In this document: in pieces, positions 41,753 through 51,193 of the stretch
Layout: every line of letters begins with the position of its first letter
Position numbering within the stretch: position 1 is the stretch's first letter
Assembly (NCBI RefSeq): GCF_040371945.1
Contig: NZ_BAABWS010000002.1
Location: forward strand, 62,001-126,000
Reading direction: 5' to 3'
Length of the DNA: 64,000 bases
DNA from: Litorivita sp040371945
GTDB taxonomy: Bacteria; Pseudomonadota; Alphaproteobacteria; Rhodobacterales; Rhodobacteraceae
Notes under the pieces: model-generated
What the model was told of the DNA's origin: nothing
Databases searched by the model: none
The model's input: only the letters and a program-made list of their open reading frames with translations
Made by a program: the position numbers and the translations under genes

Positions 41753-42748
41753 ATGATCGAAACCCCTTATCTTTTGTTCCTCGGCGATGCGGTCGATCCC
41801 TTGGCGGCCAAAGTGGCGCAGGGGATCCGCGACTGGCGGCCCGAATATGCGCTGGGCCAGTTCCGGCTTGAGGGATGCAAGGCCGATATGGGTCTGCCGG
41901 ATATGGATCTGGCCGAAGCCTATGCGGCGGGCGCACGCACCTTGGTAATCGGGGTGGCGAACCGTGGCGGCTATATCTCCGAAAGCTGGCGCGCGGTGTT
42001 GCGCGATGCGTTGGAGGTAGGGTTTGATTTGGCCTCGGGGCTGCACAACCTGCTGCGCGACGATCCCGAGCTTGCGCAAACGGCGGGGCGTCTGGGGCGG
42101 GCCTTGCATGATGTGCGTGTGCCCTCGGTGGCCTATCCGATTGCCAATGGGGTGAAACGGACGGGCAAGCGGCTTTTGGCCGTGGGGACCGATTGTTCGG
42201 TTGGCAAAATGTATACCTGCCTTGCGATGGATGCCGAGATGCGCCAGCGCGGGATGAAGTGCGATTTTCGCGCAACGGGGCAAACCGGTATTTTGATCAC
42301 CGGCGGCGGCGTGCCGCTGGATGCGGTTGTGGCCGATTTCATGGCGGGGTCGATCGAATGGCTGACGCCGGACAATGACGCCGATCATTGGGATTTGATC
42401 GAAGGGCAGGGCAGCTTGTTCCATGTGTCCTACTCGGGGGTGACTTTGGCCTTGATCCATGGCGGGCAGCCGGATGCTTTGGTCCTGTGCCACGAGCCGA
42501 CGCGGCCCCATATGCGCGGCCTGCCGGATTACCAATTGCCCAGCCTAGAGGCCCTGCGCGATACGGCACTGGCCTTGGCCAAGGTCGGCAATGCCGATTG
42601 CAGGGTCATCGGGATTTCGGTGAACACCCAGCATATGGGCGAGGCCGAAGCGCAGGCCTATTTGGCCAAGGTCGAGGCCGAGATGGGATTGCCCACGGTT
42701 GATCCCTTCCGCCAAGGGGCGGCGCGTTTGGTGGATGCGCTGGAGTAA
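41753..42748 (+). CDS. dgcN: DUF1611-family protein, D-glutamate N-acetyltransferase DgcN
   Basis: A 331-residue P-loop-type protein of the DUF1611 family. The N-part YLLFLGDAVDPLAAKVAQGIRDW leads to LLAVGTDCSVGKMYTCLAMDAEMRQRG, a nucleotide/CoA-binding P-loop variant, and FRATGQTGILITGGGVPLDAVVADF. Members paired with an enolase-superfamily racemase are named DgcN and described as acetylating D-glutamate in a marine-bacterial catabolic route; the pairing is present here (dgcA follows). AGGAG lies eight bases before the ATG at 41753. Divergent from mcl1. Confidence 0.9.
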   Translation: MIETPYLLFLGDAVDPLAAKVAQGIRDWRPEYALGQFRLEGCKADMGLPDMDLAEAYAAGARTLVIGVANRGGYISESWRAVLRDALEVGFDLASGLHNLLRDDPELAQTAGRLGRALHDVRVPSVAYPIANGVKRTGKRLLAVGTDCSVGKMYTCLAMDAEMRQRGMKCDFRATGQTGILITGGGVPLDAVVADFMAGSIEWLTPDNDADHWDLIEGQGSLFHVSYSGVTLALIHGGQPDALVLCHEPTRPHMRGLPDYQLPSLEALRDTALALAKVGNADCRVIGISVNTQHMGEAEAQAYLAKVEAEMGLPTVDPFRQGAARLVDALE

Positions 42749-42795
42749 GCGGATCGCGCCGAAAGGCCCCTTGCGCATTTGATCGCGGTGAGGGA

Positions 42796-42828
42796 GCCTC
42801 CGGCGGGGATATTTGAAGAACCAGCAAA
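42796..42828 (+). repeat. Third copy of the 19-bp dispersed repeat
   Basis: GCCTCCGGCGGGGATATTT at 42796-42814, identical to the two copies near 36.9 kb, followed by GAAGAACCAGCAAA, which matches their GAAC..GCAA extension. It lies 47 bases after dgcN and 13 bases before the dgcA start. The CCTCC/GGGG core can fold on itself, so it may act as a weak terminator or a processing site in the operon. Confidence 0.75.
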
Positions 42829-42841
42829 GGCAGGGTGGGCA

Positions 42842-43807
42842 ATGCAAATAGACGTGACGCGCGATGTGTTCCAGTTGGCGCAGGTCTTCACCATCAGCCG
42901 CGGCAGCCGGACCGAGGCGCAGGTTTTGACCGTGACGGTGACGGGCGGCGGCCATATGGGGCGCGGCGAATGCGTGCCCTATGCGCGCTATGACGAGACG
43001 CTTGGCAGTGTCGAGGCGCAAATCGCCGGATTGCCCGCCACCTTTGATCGGGCTGCCTTGCAGCAGATGTTGCCCGCAGGGGCGGCGCGCAATGCGGTGG
43101 ATTGCGCCTTGTGGGATCTGGAGGCCAAGCGGTCCGGAAAGCGGGTTTGGGAATTGGCCGGAGTGCCGGCGCCGGCGCCGCAGATCACGGCATTCACCCT
43201 GTCCTTGGCCGAACCCGATATGATGCGGACGCAGGCCCAAAAGCACAGTCACCGGCCTTTGCTCAAAATCAAGCTCGGCACGCCCGATGATATGCCGCGA
43301 TTGGAAGCGGTGCGCGCGGGCGCGCCGAAATCCGACATTATCATTGATGCAAACGAAGGGTGGAGCGCCGAGGTCTATGCCGATCTGGCGCCGCATTTGC
43401 TGCGCCTTGGGGTGACTTTGGTGGAACAGCCCTTGCCTGCGGGCGAGGATGAGGCTTTGATTGGCATGGCGCGCCCTGTGCCTTTGTGCGCCGACGAGAG
43501 TTGCCATGATCGGGCCAGTCTGGCGGCGTTGCGGGGCAAATATGACGTTGTGAACATCAAGCTGGACAAGACCGGCGGGTTGACCGAGGCGCTGGCTTTG
43601 CGCGCGGCGGCGCTGGCGCAGGGCTATGAAATCATGGTCGGTTGCATGGTCGGATCGTCTTTGGCGATGGCGCCTGCGACGCTTTTGGCCCAAGGCGCGC
43701 GGGTCACGGACCTTGACGGGCCGCTGTTATTGGCCGAAGACCGCGACAACGCTTTGCAATACGACGCCCTCGGAGTGCACCCGCCATCGCGCGGCCTTTG
43801 GGGCTAA
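42842..43807 (+). CDS. dgcA: Enolase-superfamily racemase/epimerase, DgcA
   Basis: A 321-residue muconate-lactonising/enolase-superfamily protein of the dipeptide epimerase group. LLKIKLGTPDD holds the KxK acid/base pair, IIIDANEGW, TLVEQPLPAGED and CADESCHD the three metal ligands (Asp-Glu-Asp), and VNIKLDKTGGLTEA the opposite catalytic Lys; LWDLEAKRSG closes the capping region. With dgcN upstream it fits N-acetyl-D-glutamate racemase DgcA, converting to the L-form; Ala-Glu epimerase is the alternative. A repeat copy lies just before it, and the transaminase follows after 24 bases. Confidence 0.9.
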   Translation: MQIDVTRDVFQLAQVFTISRGSRTEAQVLTVTVTGGGHMGRGECVPYARYDETLGSVEAQIAGLPATFDRAALQQMLPAGAARNAVDCALWDLEAKRSGKRVWELAGVPAPAPQITAFTLSLAEPDMMRTQAQKHSHRPLLKIKLGTPDDMPRLEAVRAGAPKSDIIIDANEGWSAEVYADLAPHLLRLGVTLVEQPLPAGEDEALIGMARPVPLCADESCHDRASLAALRGKYDVVNIKLDKTGGLTEALALRAAALAQGYEIMVGCMVGSSLAMAPATLLAQGARVTDLDGPLLLAEDRDNALQYDALGVHPPSRGLWG

Positions 43808-43831
43808 CCTTCGGTTACTGAGGAGACCGCC

Positions 43832-44692
43832 ATGACCCGCACTGTTTACGTCAACGGAGAGTATCTGCCCGAGAATGAGGCGAAAATCTCGATCTTTGAT
43901 CGCGGATTTTTGATGGCGGACGGGGTCTATGAGGTCACATCGGTGATCGGCGGCAAGCTGGTGGATTTCGAAGGGCATTCGAAACGGTTGGAGCGTTCGC
44001 TGGCCGAGCTTGATATGGCAAACCCCGTGACGATGGATGAGTTGCTGGAGATTCACCGCGCCTTGATCGCCAAAAACGATCTTGTTGAGGGCGGCATCTA
44101 TTTGCAGATCACCCGCGGCGCCCCTGCGGATCGCGATTTTGCCTTTCCCGATCCCGACACCACCCCGTCGAGCATTGTATTGTTCACGCAGGTCAAGAAC
44201 CTTGTGAACGCGCCTGCGGCGAGCAAGGGCATCAAGGTGATCTCGATTGACGATCTGCGTTGGGAGCGCCGCGATATCAAGACCGTGCAGCTTTTGTATC
44301 CGTCGATGGGCAAGATGATGGCGGCCAAAGCGGGCGCCGATGATGCGTGGATGGTGCAGGACGGACTGGTCACCGAAGGCACGTCCAACAACGCCTATAT
44401 CGTCAAAGGCGGCAAGATCATTACGCGCAAGCTGAGCAATGATATCCTTGCCGGTATCACCCGCGCCGCCGTTCTGCGCCTCGCCAAAGAAGCGCAGATG
44501 GTGGTGGAAGAGCGCAGCTTTAGCATCGAAGAGGCGCAAGAGGCCGACGAGGCTTTTGTCACCTCGGCCACGACATTCGTGTTTCCCGTGGTCGAGATTG
44601 ACGGCAAAGCGGTCGGCGATGGCAAGGTCGGATCGGTCGCCAGCCGCCTGCGCGAGATCTACATCGAAGAGAGCCTGAGAAAGGCGATTTGA
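43832..44692 (+). CDS. D-amino-acid transaminase (class IV, PLP)
   Basis: A 286-residue branched-chain/D-alanine-type aminotransferase. VYVNGEYLPENEAKISIFDRGFLMADGVYEVTSV is the D-amino-acid transaminase opening; DLRWERRDIKTVQLLYPSMGKMMA contains the likely PLP lysine (DIKT); DDAWMVQDGLVTEGTSNNAYIVK and NDILAGITRAAVLRL follow. It would swap D-alanine/D-glutamate with 2-oxo acids, consistent with the dgcN-dgcA neighbours. GAGGAGACCGCC precedes the ATG. Followed by a strong terminator. Confidence 0.93.
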   Translation: MTRTVYVNGEYLPENEAKISIFDRGFLMADGVYEVTSVIGGKLVDFEGHSKRLERSLAELDMANPVTMDELLEIHRALIAKNDLVEGGIYLQITRGAPADRDFAFPDPDTTPSSIVLFTQVKNLVNAPAASKGIKVISIDDLRWERRDIKTVQLLYPSMGKMMAAKAGADDAWMVQDGLVTEGTSNNAYIVKGGKIITRKLSNDILAGITRAAVLRLAKEAQMVVEERSFSIEEAQEADEAFVTSATTFVFPVVEIDGKAVGDGKVGSVASRLREIYIEESLRKAI

Positions 44693-44725
44693 CCGGTTCG
44701 GGGCAAGCCCGAGACCAAAGACGAC

Positions 44726-44763
44726 AAAACCCGCGCCTTCCCTGAGAAGGACGCGGGTTTTTT
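44726..44763 (+). terminator. Strong intrinsic terminator of the dgcN-dgcA-transaminase group
   Basis: AAAACCCGCG...CCTT pairs with AAGG.A.CGCGGGTTTT across a short loop (one bulged base), ending in T6 at 44758-44763, 34 bases after the transaminase stop. Confidence 0.9.
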
Positions 44764-44803
44764 ATCGGGCGGCATTCAAGGCGCGCCAGAACAGCGATGA
44801 GGC

Positions 44804-45124
44804 CTAGCCCGCGTCGCCGACATTCTTGGCAAAGGCCTCTTTGAAGGCGGCCTGTTTTTCGGGGCTGGCCTCGGTCTGGCTTTGGGCCTTCCAATCGTCA
44901 TAGGGCATGCCGTAATAAATCTCGCGCGCCTCGTCTTTGCCCATCTCGATGCCGCGCGCATTGGCGGCTTCTTGATACCAGCGGCTCAGGCAATTGCGGC
45001 AAAATCCGGCCATGTTCATCAGGTCGATGTTTTGCACATCGGGGCGCTTTTCCATCAAATGCGCGCGCAGGGTGCGAAACGCGGCGGCTTCGATTTCAAT
45101 ACGGGTCTGGTCGTCGATATCCAT
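44804..45124 (-). CDS. DUF1244 family protein
   Basis: A 106-residue small helical protein of the DUF1244 family: IEIEAAAFRTLRAHLMEKRPDVQNIDLMNMAGFCRNCLSRWYQEAANARGIEMGKDEAREIYYGMPYDDWKA. The FCRNCLSRWY core with two cysteines is the hallmark, and the family is widespread in alpha- and gammaproteobacteria without known function. GGAGA lies eight bases before the ATG at 45124, so I prefer it to the ATG two codons upstream. Confidence 0.9.
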   Translation of the reverse strand: MDIDDQTRIEIEAAAFRTLRAHLMEKRPDVQNIDLMNMAGFCRNCLSRWYQEAANARGIEMGKDEAREIYYGMPYDDWKAQSQTEASPEKQAAFKEAFAKNVGDAG

Positions 45125-45172
45125 CTGCATGTCTCCAAAAACGGGCGGTTTGCCCGATACTTTTGCCCGATA

Positions 45173-45511
45173 CTATAGGCGCGGCGCGCGGCGGGCCAGA
45201 GCGGGCGAAAAGTCGTAACTGTCCACGGTGATCGCCGCCCGATCGGGCAGGGCGGCGGTAAGCGCCTCCAAAACGCAGCGCACCATATCGGCAGAGTGCG
45301 CCTCGCTGCGCCCCGCGATCAATCCCAGCATCGCATGGGCAAAAGGCGCGCCGTTGCCGATGCGCTCGGCCACGGGCACATAGGCGCGGATTTTCAGGTT
45401 GCGCGCGTCCCCCGTAGCGGGATGTGCGGCGAGCGCCTCAAAAATCCGATCACACAGCGCTTGCGGATCGGCGGCACAGGCGGGCGAGAGCTCTATGGTG
45501 ACATGGGGCAT
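45173..45511 (-). CDS. 5-carboxymethyl-2-hydroxymuconate isomerase-like tautomerase
   Basis: A 112-residue member of the CHMI/tautomerase group. MPHVTIELSPAC gives the N-terminal proline (catalytic base once the Met is removed) that marks this fold. The C-terminal half (AITVDSYDFSPALA) is conserved in shape. In the homoprotocatechuate pathway this enzyme isomerises the ring-cleavage product, but none of the other hpa genes is nearby apart from a distant HpcH/HpaI aldolase at 48.2 kb. Its stop-to-start spacing with the N-formylglutamate hydrolase gene is three bases: likely one transcript. Confidence 0.78.
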   Translation of the reverse strand: MPHVTIELSPACAADPQALCDRIFEALAAHPATGDARNLKIRAYVPVAERIGNGAPFAHAMLGLIAGRSEAHSADMVRCVLEALTAALPDRAAITVDSYDFSPALARRAPRL

Positions 45512-45514
45512 CGC

Positions 45515-46255
45515 CTAACATCCCGCCTTGTCCAGAGCCGCGCCGAGCATGGGCGCCAGCCGCTCGGCCCATGCGCGTTGCTGCGCCTGCGTCTCGATCA
45601 GGTCGTTGCGCAGCTCGAGCAAGATATTGGGCCGCTCATAGGCGATGGCATGGCGCGCGATACTGTCCCCCGGAAGGTGGCCAGCGTAAGGTTCGTTCGC
45701 GCCGACGCAGATGTCCGGCTCGGCCTCCAGCATCGCCATCAGCGGGCGAAACAGCCGCTCGTCCGCCGCATAGAGCAGCCCGATATGCCAAGGGCGCGGC
45801 GCGCGCCCGCGCAATTGCCGCGTATAGCTATGCACCGAAATAATCGCCCGATCCGGTCGCCGCGCCGCCAATTCGGACAGGGCGGTGTGATAGGGGCGAT
45901 AGCAGCGGTTGAGCCGCATCTCGCGCTCATCGGCATCCGCGTGACGGTTGGCCGGAATGATCGTACCGTCATAAAGCTTCATCAATAGCGTGGGATCATC
46001 CTCGCCGCGGTTGGGGTCGATGACCAGCCGCGAGAAATTCGACATGATCGCAGGCGCGCCCAAAATCTCGGCCAGATACCGGCTCAGCCCCGCCGCCCCA
46101 GGGTCATAGGCAATATGGCGCGCCATATCCTCGGGCGGCAGCCCCAAATCCCCGCCCGCCACGAAATCGGGCACCGTATTGGCGGCGTGATCACAGGTGA
46201 CAAGCCAGCGGCTATCGCGGTGCTCGCCAATAATTTCGTAAGGCGCGTATGTCAT
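45515..46255 (-). CDS. N-formylglutamate amidohydrolase family protein
   Basis: A 246-residue zinc hydrolase of the FGase family: WLVTCDHAANTVPD with the His/Asp site, LVIDPNRGEDDPTLL, AIISVHSYTRQLRG and NILLELRNDLIETQAQQRAWAERLAPML. Known members free glutamate from N-formyl-L-glutamate in histidine breakdown (HutG type), though orphan copies have unknown substrates. The ATG at 46255 is the first with family homology. No hut genes are near. Upstream of the tautomerase gene on the same strand. Confidence 0.88.
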   Translation of the reverse strand: MTYAPYEIIGEHRDSRWLVTCDHAANTVPDFVAGGDLGLPPEDMARHIAYDPGAAGLSRYLAEILGAPAIMSNFSRLVIDPNRGEDDPTLLMKLYDGTIIPANRHADADEREMRLNRCYRPYHTALSELAARRPDRAIISVHSYTRQLRGRAPRPWHIGLLYAADERLFRPLMAMLEAEPDICVGANEPYAGHLPGDSIARHAIAYERPNILLELRNDLIETQAQQRAWAERLAPMLGAALDKAGC

Positions 46256-46462
46256 GTTCTGTCCGTGTCTTCCATATTGGGCCACACATAGGGGAGTTGC
46301 CCGCAAATTGGAATTGGGCAATAAGGGACGCGATCCTGTTAGCGTTAACGGCGGTATTTGCCTGATCCGCTGCGCTGGCCGCTTGCGCCCCCTTGTGCCG
46401 CTGTTAGGGTGGGCAGGAATGGCAAAAGCCACTGGACCGGACGAAGTCAGAAGGACCCCGAT

Positions 46463-47908
<1,446 letters not shown>

Positions 47909-47949
47909 GCTGCCCTCCAGTTAGCGAAGATTAACGCGAGGATGAGTAG

Positions 47950-48174
47950 ATGGACACAGATTTAGCCTTGGTCATTGGCATTGTGGTGGCAGTTTTCTCA
48001 ATACCATCAGTGATTTCTGCCTTTTCGGACGGGCGCCCGCCGCGCGTCGCGGCTTTTGCCTTGATTGCGGGCGGCGCTTTGGCCGCATGGGCGGTCACGC
48101 AAAAACCGGGGGGCTATTCGGTCAATGATGTGCCCGAAGCCTTTGTGAAAGTCGTCGCGCGCTACATCAATTAG
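47950..48174 (+). CDS. Small membrane protein, conserved hypothetical
   Basis: A 74-residue protein with two hydrophobic helices, LALVIGIVVAVFSIPSVISAF and VAAFALIAGGALAAWAVT, joined by SDGRPPR, and a polar tail GGYSVNDVPEAFVKVVARYIN. GAGGATGAGTAG lies before the ATG. It follows pyruvate kinase after 41 bases on the same strand and may share its transcript. Function unknown. Confidence 0.8.
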   Translation: MDTDLALVIGIVVAVFSIPSVISAFSDGRPPRVAAFALIAGGALAAWAVTQKPGGYSVNDVPEAFVKVVARYIN

Positions 48175-48230
48175 GCCGTGATGATCGGGCAGGTGGCCGA
48201 TTGCACCGCGCAAAGGCCCGCCGCAATGCG

Positions 48231-48998
48231 TTAGCGTTTCCATTGCGCCGCTTTGGCGCGGGCGGCTGCGGCGAAAAGGTTGACATCCGTGCCGACGGCC
48301 ACGAAATTTGCGCCCCAATCAAGATAGTGCTGCGGCGATTGATTGTCGGTGCCCAAGATACCGGCCGCTTTGCCTGTCGCGCGGATGCGCGTGATCGCAT
48401 CACGGATGGCATCGGCCACCTCGGGCGCGGCGGGGTTGCCCAAATGGCCCATATCCGCCGATAAATCCGCAGGGCCGATAAACACCCCGTCCACGCCCTC
48501 CACCGCCAAGATATCCTCCAAAGCCGCCAATCCGGCGCGGCTCTCGACCTGCACCAACAGGCAGGTTTGGTCATTTGCTGTGGCGAGGTAATCAGGGATC
48601 GCCGCGAATTTCGATGCGCGCGCCATGCCAGCGCCGACCCCGCGCACGCCTTGCGGCGGATAAAGCATCGCCCGCGCCATTTGCGCCGCCTGCGCGCCGC
48701 TTTCGATCATCGGGACAAGCACCGTTTGCGCCCCCGCATCGAGCATCTGCTTGACCATCCACGTCTCGCCAATCGGGATGCGCACCACCGGATGGCTCGC
48801 CGTGCCCTCCAAAACCTGCAACTGCGCAAGGGTCGAGCGCAAATCGTTCGGCGCATGCTCATTGTCGAGCACCAGCCAGTCAAACCCCGCCGTCGCCATG
48901 ATTTCGGTGCAATAGGGGTTGGCCAAACCGGCCCAAGCGCCGATCTGCACCTCGCCGCGCGCAAGGGCGGCTTTGAACGGGTTTTTTGGGGCTGGCAT
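48231..48998 (-). CDS. HpcH/HpaI-family aldolase
   Basis: A 255-residue class II (metal) pyruvate aldolase. GAWAGLANPYCTEIMATAGFDWLVLDNEHAPND, VVRIPIGETWMVKQMLDAGAQTVLVPMIE, LVQVESRAGLAALEDILAVEGVDGVFIGPADLSADMG and AAGILGTDN are the family motifs with the metal-binding Glu/Asp pair. Family members cleave 4-hydroxy-2-oxo acids such as 4-hydroxy-2-oxoheptanedioate or 2-keto-3-deoxy sugars acids. The ATG at 48998 has AAGGAGA before it. Pathway here unclear. Confidence 0.92.
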   Translation of the reverse strand: MPAPKNPFKAALARGEVQIGAWAGLANPYCTEIMATAGFDWLVLDNEHAPNDLRSTLAQLQVLEGTASHPVVRIPIGETWMVKQMLDAGAQTVLVPMIESGAQAAQMARAMLYPPQGVRGVGAGMARASKFAAIPDYLATANDQTCLLVQVESRAGLAALEDILAVEGVDGVFIGPADLSADMGHLGNPAAPEVADAIRDAITRIRATGKAAGILGTDNQSPQHYLDWGANFVAVGTDVNLFAAAARAKAAQWKR

Positions 48999-49067
48999 CG
49001 GCGCTCTCCTTGCGGTTACGGGCAAAGCGAGCGTGGCAGCGCAGGCGCGTTAAGGCAAGCTTGGAGT

Positions 49068-49087
49068 GCGCCGCGTCTCAGCGGCGC
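49068..49087 (-). terminator. Hairpin downstream of mipZ
   Basis: GCGCCGC (49068-49074) and GCGGCGC (49081-49087) with a 6-base loop, 9 bases past the mipZ stop on the minus strand. No T-run follows, so this may be a weak terminator or stabilising stem. Confidence 0.35.
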
Positions 49088-49095
49088 GCATCACA

Positions 49096-49905
49096 TTAAA
49101 AATCGATCTCGACGCCCGGAAGGTTCAGGGATTTCATCAACTCGCGCAGCTCTTGGCGGGCGGCGACGTTGGAGATGTTGAGGCCCTTCACACCGATGTC
49201 GCGCAGATCGAGCAAGGTCAGACCGCGCGGGAACAATTCGCGAAAGATCACCCGTTCGTTAAAGCCGGGCGCCACGCGAAAGCCGATGCGTTTGGCAAGC
49301 CGCTCAACGGCTTTTTCCATCTTGGCTTTGTTGACCATGTTTTGCGCGCCCAAACGGTTGCGCAGCACCAGCCAGTCAATCGGCTTCAATCCGGCCTGCG
49401 CACGCAATTGCCGCGCGTTCCACACCATTTCGGAATAGACCGAGGGGCCGAGGATTTTCTCGCCGTCGCCATCGATACGGGCCAAAAGGTCGAAATCGAT
49501 GAAGCTGTCGTTGAGCGGGGTGATCAGCGTATCGGCCAGCGAATGCGCCACTTGGCTCAGCCGCGTGTGCGATCCGGGGCAATCGATCAAGATGAAATCA
49601 TTATCCGGCTCCAGCGACGCCACCGCCGAGGACAGGCGATGGTCATAGATATTCTCACCAGGTTGGAGGCTTTCGGGGTCGATCTCGGGCAGATCGTGAT
49701 AGGAGGGGAAGGGCAGATCAAGCCCCGCCTCTTGCATGAAGCGTTTGCGGTTTTCGGTGTAGCGGGCAAAGGTTTTTTGGCGCAAATCGAGGTCCAGAAC
49801 CGCCACCCGATGCCCCATGCGCGCCAAAGCGGTCGCCACATGGATAGAGACGGTGGATTTGCCCGCACCGCCCTTTTCGTTCCCGACAACAATGATATGC
49901 GCCAT
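49096..49905 (-). CDS. mipZ: MipZ division-plane positioning ATPase
   Basis: A 269-residue ParA-superfamily ATPase that forms a bipolar gradient and blocks FtsZ assembly away from midcell in alphaproteobacteria. IIVVGNEKGGAGKSTVSIHVATALARMGHRVAVLDLDLRQKTFARYTENR is the deviant Walker A and switch I; FILIDCPGSHTRLSQVAHSLADTLITPLNDSFIDFDLLARI the Walker B and switch II; VYSEMVWNARQLR the MipZ-specific region. It is distinct from ParA of chromosome segregation. Divergent from the nitroreductase gene. Confidence 0.96.
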   Translation of the reverse strand: MAHIIVVGNEKGGAGKSTVSIHVATALARMGHRVAVLDLDLRQKTFARYTENRKRFMQEAGLDLPFPSYHDLPEIDPESLQPGENIYDHRLSSAVASLEPDNDFILIDCPGSHTRLSQVAHSLADTLITPLNDSFIDFDLLARIDGDGEKILGPSVYSEMVWNARQLRAQAGLKPIDWLVLRNRLGAQNMVNKAKMEKAVERLAKRIGFRVAPGFNERVIFRELFPRGLTLLDLRDIGVKGLNISNVAARQELRELMKSLNLPGVEIDF

Positions 49906-50195
49906 GGTCTGTGTCCTCTGCCGATCGCCCGTTTTACCCGCAACTGATGTGTCTGTTTCGACAACTAGCGGGCTTTGGTCTTTGTTACACTATATGTATG
50001 TGCGCGTCATATGGGAAGTTTGCAGGCGCGCCAAGGCAGATTGCGCGCGCAAGGGCGGCAATTCTGCATCGCTCGGCTTGCGGCGTGCCCGCGCAAAGTG
50101 ACGCAACGCATATCGCCGATCCGCGCGCGCGGGCTTGACCTTGTGCATCGGGCGGTCAACCTTCCTGACACTTGGCGCGAAGAGGAGGCCCGTAG

Positions 50196-50876
50196 ATGGA
50201 ATTGAAACAGGCGATAGAGGGACGGCGCAGCATTCGCGGCTATAAACCCGATCCGGTGCCGCGCGAGATGCTCGAAGAGATCATCGCTTTGGCCAGCCGC
50301 GCGCCCTCGTCGATGAACACCCAACCGTGGCATTTCCATGTGCTCACCGGCGCCCCCTTGGAGGCCGTGCGCAAGGGCAATTCCGAGCGGATGCTCAGCG
50401 GCGTGCCGCCGCAACGCGAAATCCCCGATCACGGCGCCTATGAGGGCGTGCACCGCGACCGCCAAGTGGGGATCGCCAAACAGCTTTTCGCCGCCATGGG
50501 GATCGAGCGCGACGACAAGGAACGCCGTCAGGATTGGGTGATGCGCGGATTTCGGCAATTCGATGCGCCGGTCTCGATCGTTGTGACCTTTGACAAATCG
50601 GTCGAAAACCACGGCACGATCGGGCATTTCGATCTGGGCGCGGTAACCTATGGTCTGGTGCTGGCGGCATGGGACCGCGGCCTTGGCACGGTGATCAACG
50701 GCCAAGGCATCATGCAATCGCCCGTGGTGCGCGAACATGCGCAAATCCCCGAGGATCAGGTCATCATGACCTGCGTCGCGATGGGGTGGCCCGACGAGAG
50801 CTTCGAGGCCAATGGAGTGGTTTCGACCCGCCGCAGCGTCGCCGAAACCGCGCGCTTTATCGGCTTTGACGACTGA
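50196..50876 (+). CDS. Nitroreductase family protein
   Basis: A 226-residue flavin-dependent NAD(P)H oxidoreductase. LKQAIEGRRSIRGYKPDPVPREMLEEIIALASRAPSSMNTQPWHFHVLTG is the FMN-binding start; HFDLGAVTYGLVLAAWDRGLGTVING and CVAMGWPDESFEAN are the C-terminal signature. Family members reduce nitro compounds, quinones or enones; the true substrate is unknown. GAAGAGGAGGCCCGTAG, a strong ribosome site, precedes the ATG. TTGACC/GGTCAA (50135-50159) upstream could be a small operator. Followed by a strong terminator. Confidence 0.92.
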   Translation: MELKQAIEGRRSIRGYKPDPVPREMLEEIIALASRAPSSMNTQPWHFHVLTGAPLEAVRKGNSERMLSGVPPQREIPDHGAYEGVHRDRQVGIAKQLFAAMGIERDDKERRQDWVMRGFRQFDAPVSIVVTFDKSVENHGTIGHFDLGAVTYGLVLAAWDRGLGTVINGQGIMQSPVVREHAQIPEDQVIMTCVAMGWPDESFEANGVVSTRRSVAETARFIGFDD

Positions 50877-50906
50877 TCTCCGCCCTGACAGGGCAGGTAA
50901 AAACCA

Positions 50907-50936
50907 AAAACGCCGCCCCCAAAGGAGCGGCGTTTT
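50907..50936. terminator. Bidirectional terminator between nitroreductase and rpmE
   Basis: AAAACGCCGC (50907-50916) and GCGGCGTTTT (50927-50936), a perfect 10-base stem with 10-base loop and T4/A4 flanks: intrinsic on both strands for the two converging genes. Confidence 0.9.
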
Positions 50937-50960
50937 AGTATTGCGCAATGGTAGAGGCGT

Positions 50961-51182
50961 TTAGAAGCCAAGACCTGCATATTTGTTTTTGAACTTCGAC
51001 ACGCGGCCGCCGGCATCCATCAAACGGGTGCCACCACCGGTCCATGCAGGGTGCACGGTCGGGTCGATGTCGAGCGACATGGTGTCGCCTTCTTTGCCCC
51101 AAGTGGAGCGCATCGTGAGCATGGTACCATCGGTCATTTTGACGTTGATGAAGTGGTAATCGGGGTGAATTTCTTTTTTCAT
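50961..51182 (-). CDS. rpmE: 50S ribosomal protein L31
   Basis: A 73-residue large-subunit protein: MKKEIHPDYHFINVKMTDGTMLTMRSTWGKEGDTMSLDIDPTVHPAWTGG, with GGRVSKFKNKYAGLGF at the end. The zinc CxxC motif is absent, so it is the C-minus (zinc-free) form, as is common in alphaproteobacteria. It lies 11 bases after rplS, so both share a transcript. Confidence 0.97.
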   Translation of the reverse strand: MKKEIHPDYHFINVKMTDGTMLTMRSTWGKEGDTMSLDIDPTVHPAWTGGGTRLMDAGGRVSKFKNKYAGLGF

Positions 51183-51193
51183 CTCGCCGATCC

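Noticed and set aside
49975..50015. TTACACTATATGTATGTG stretch as a strong promoter for mipZ or the nitroreductase gene
   Set aside because: A -10-like TATAGT exists on the minus strand, but no matching -35 at the right distance was found, so I did not list it as a feature.
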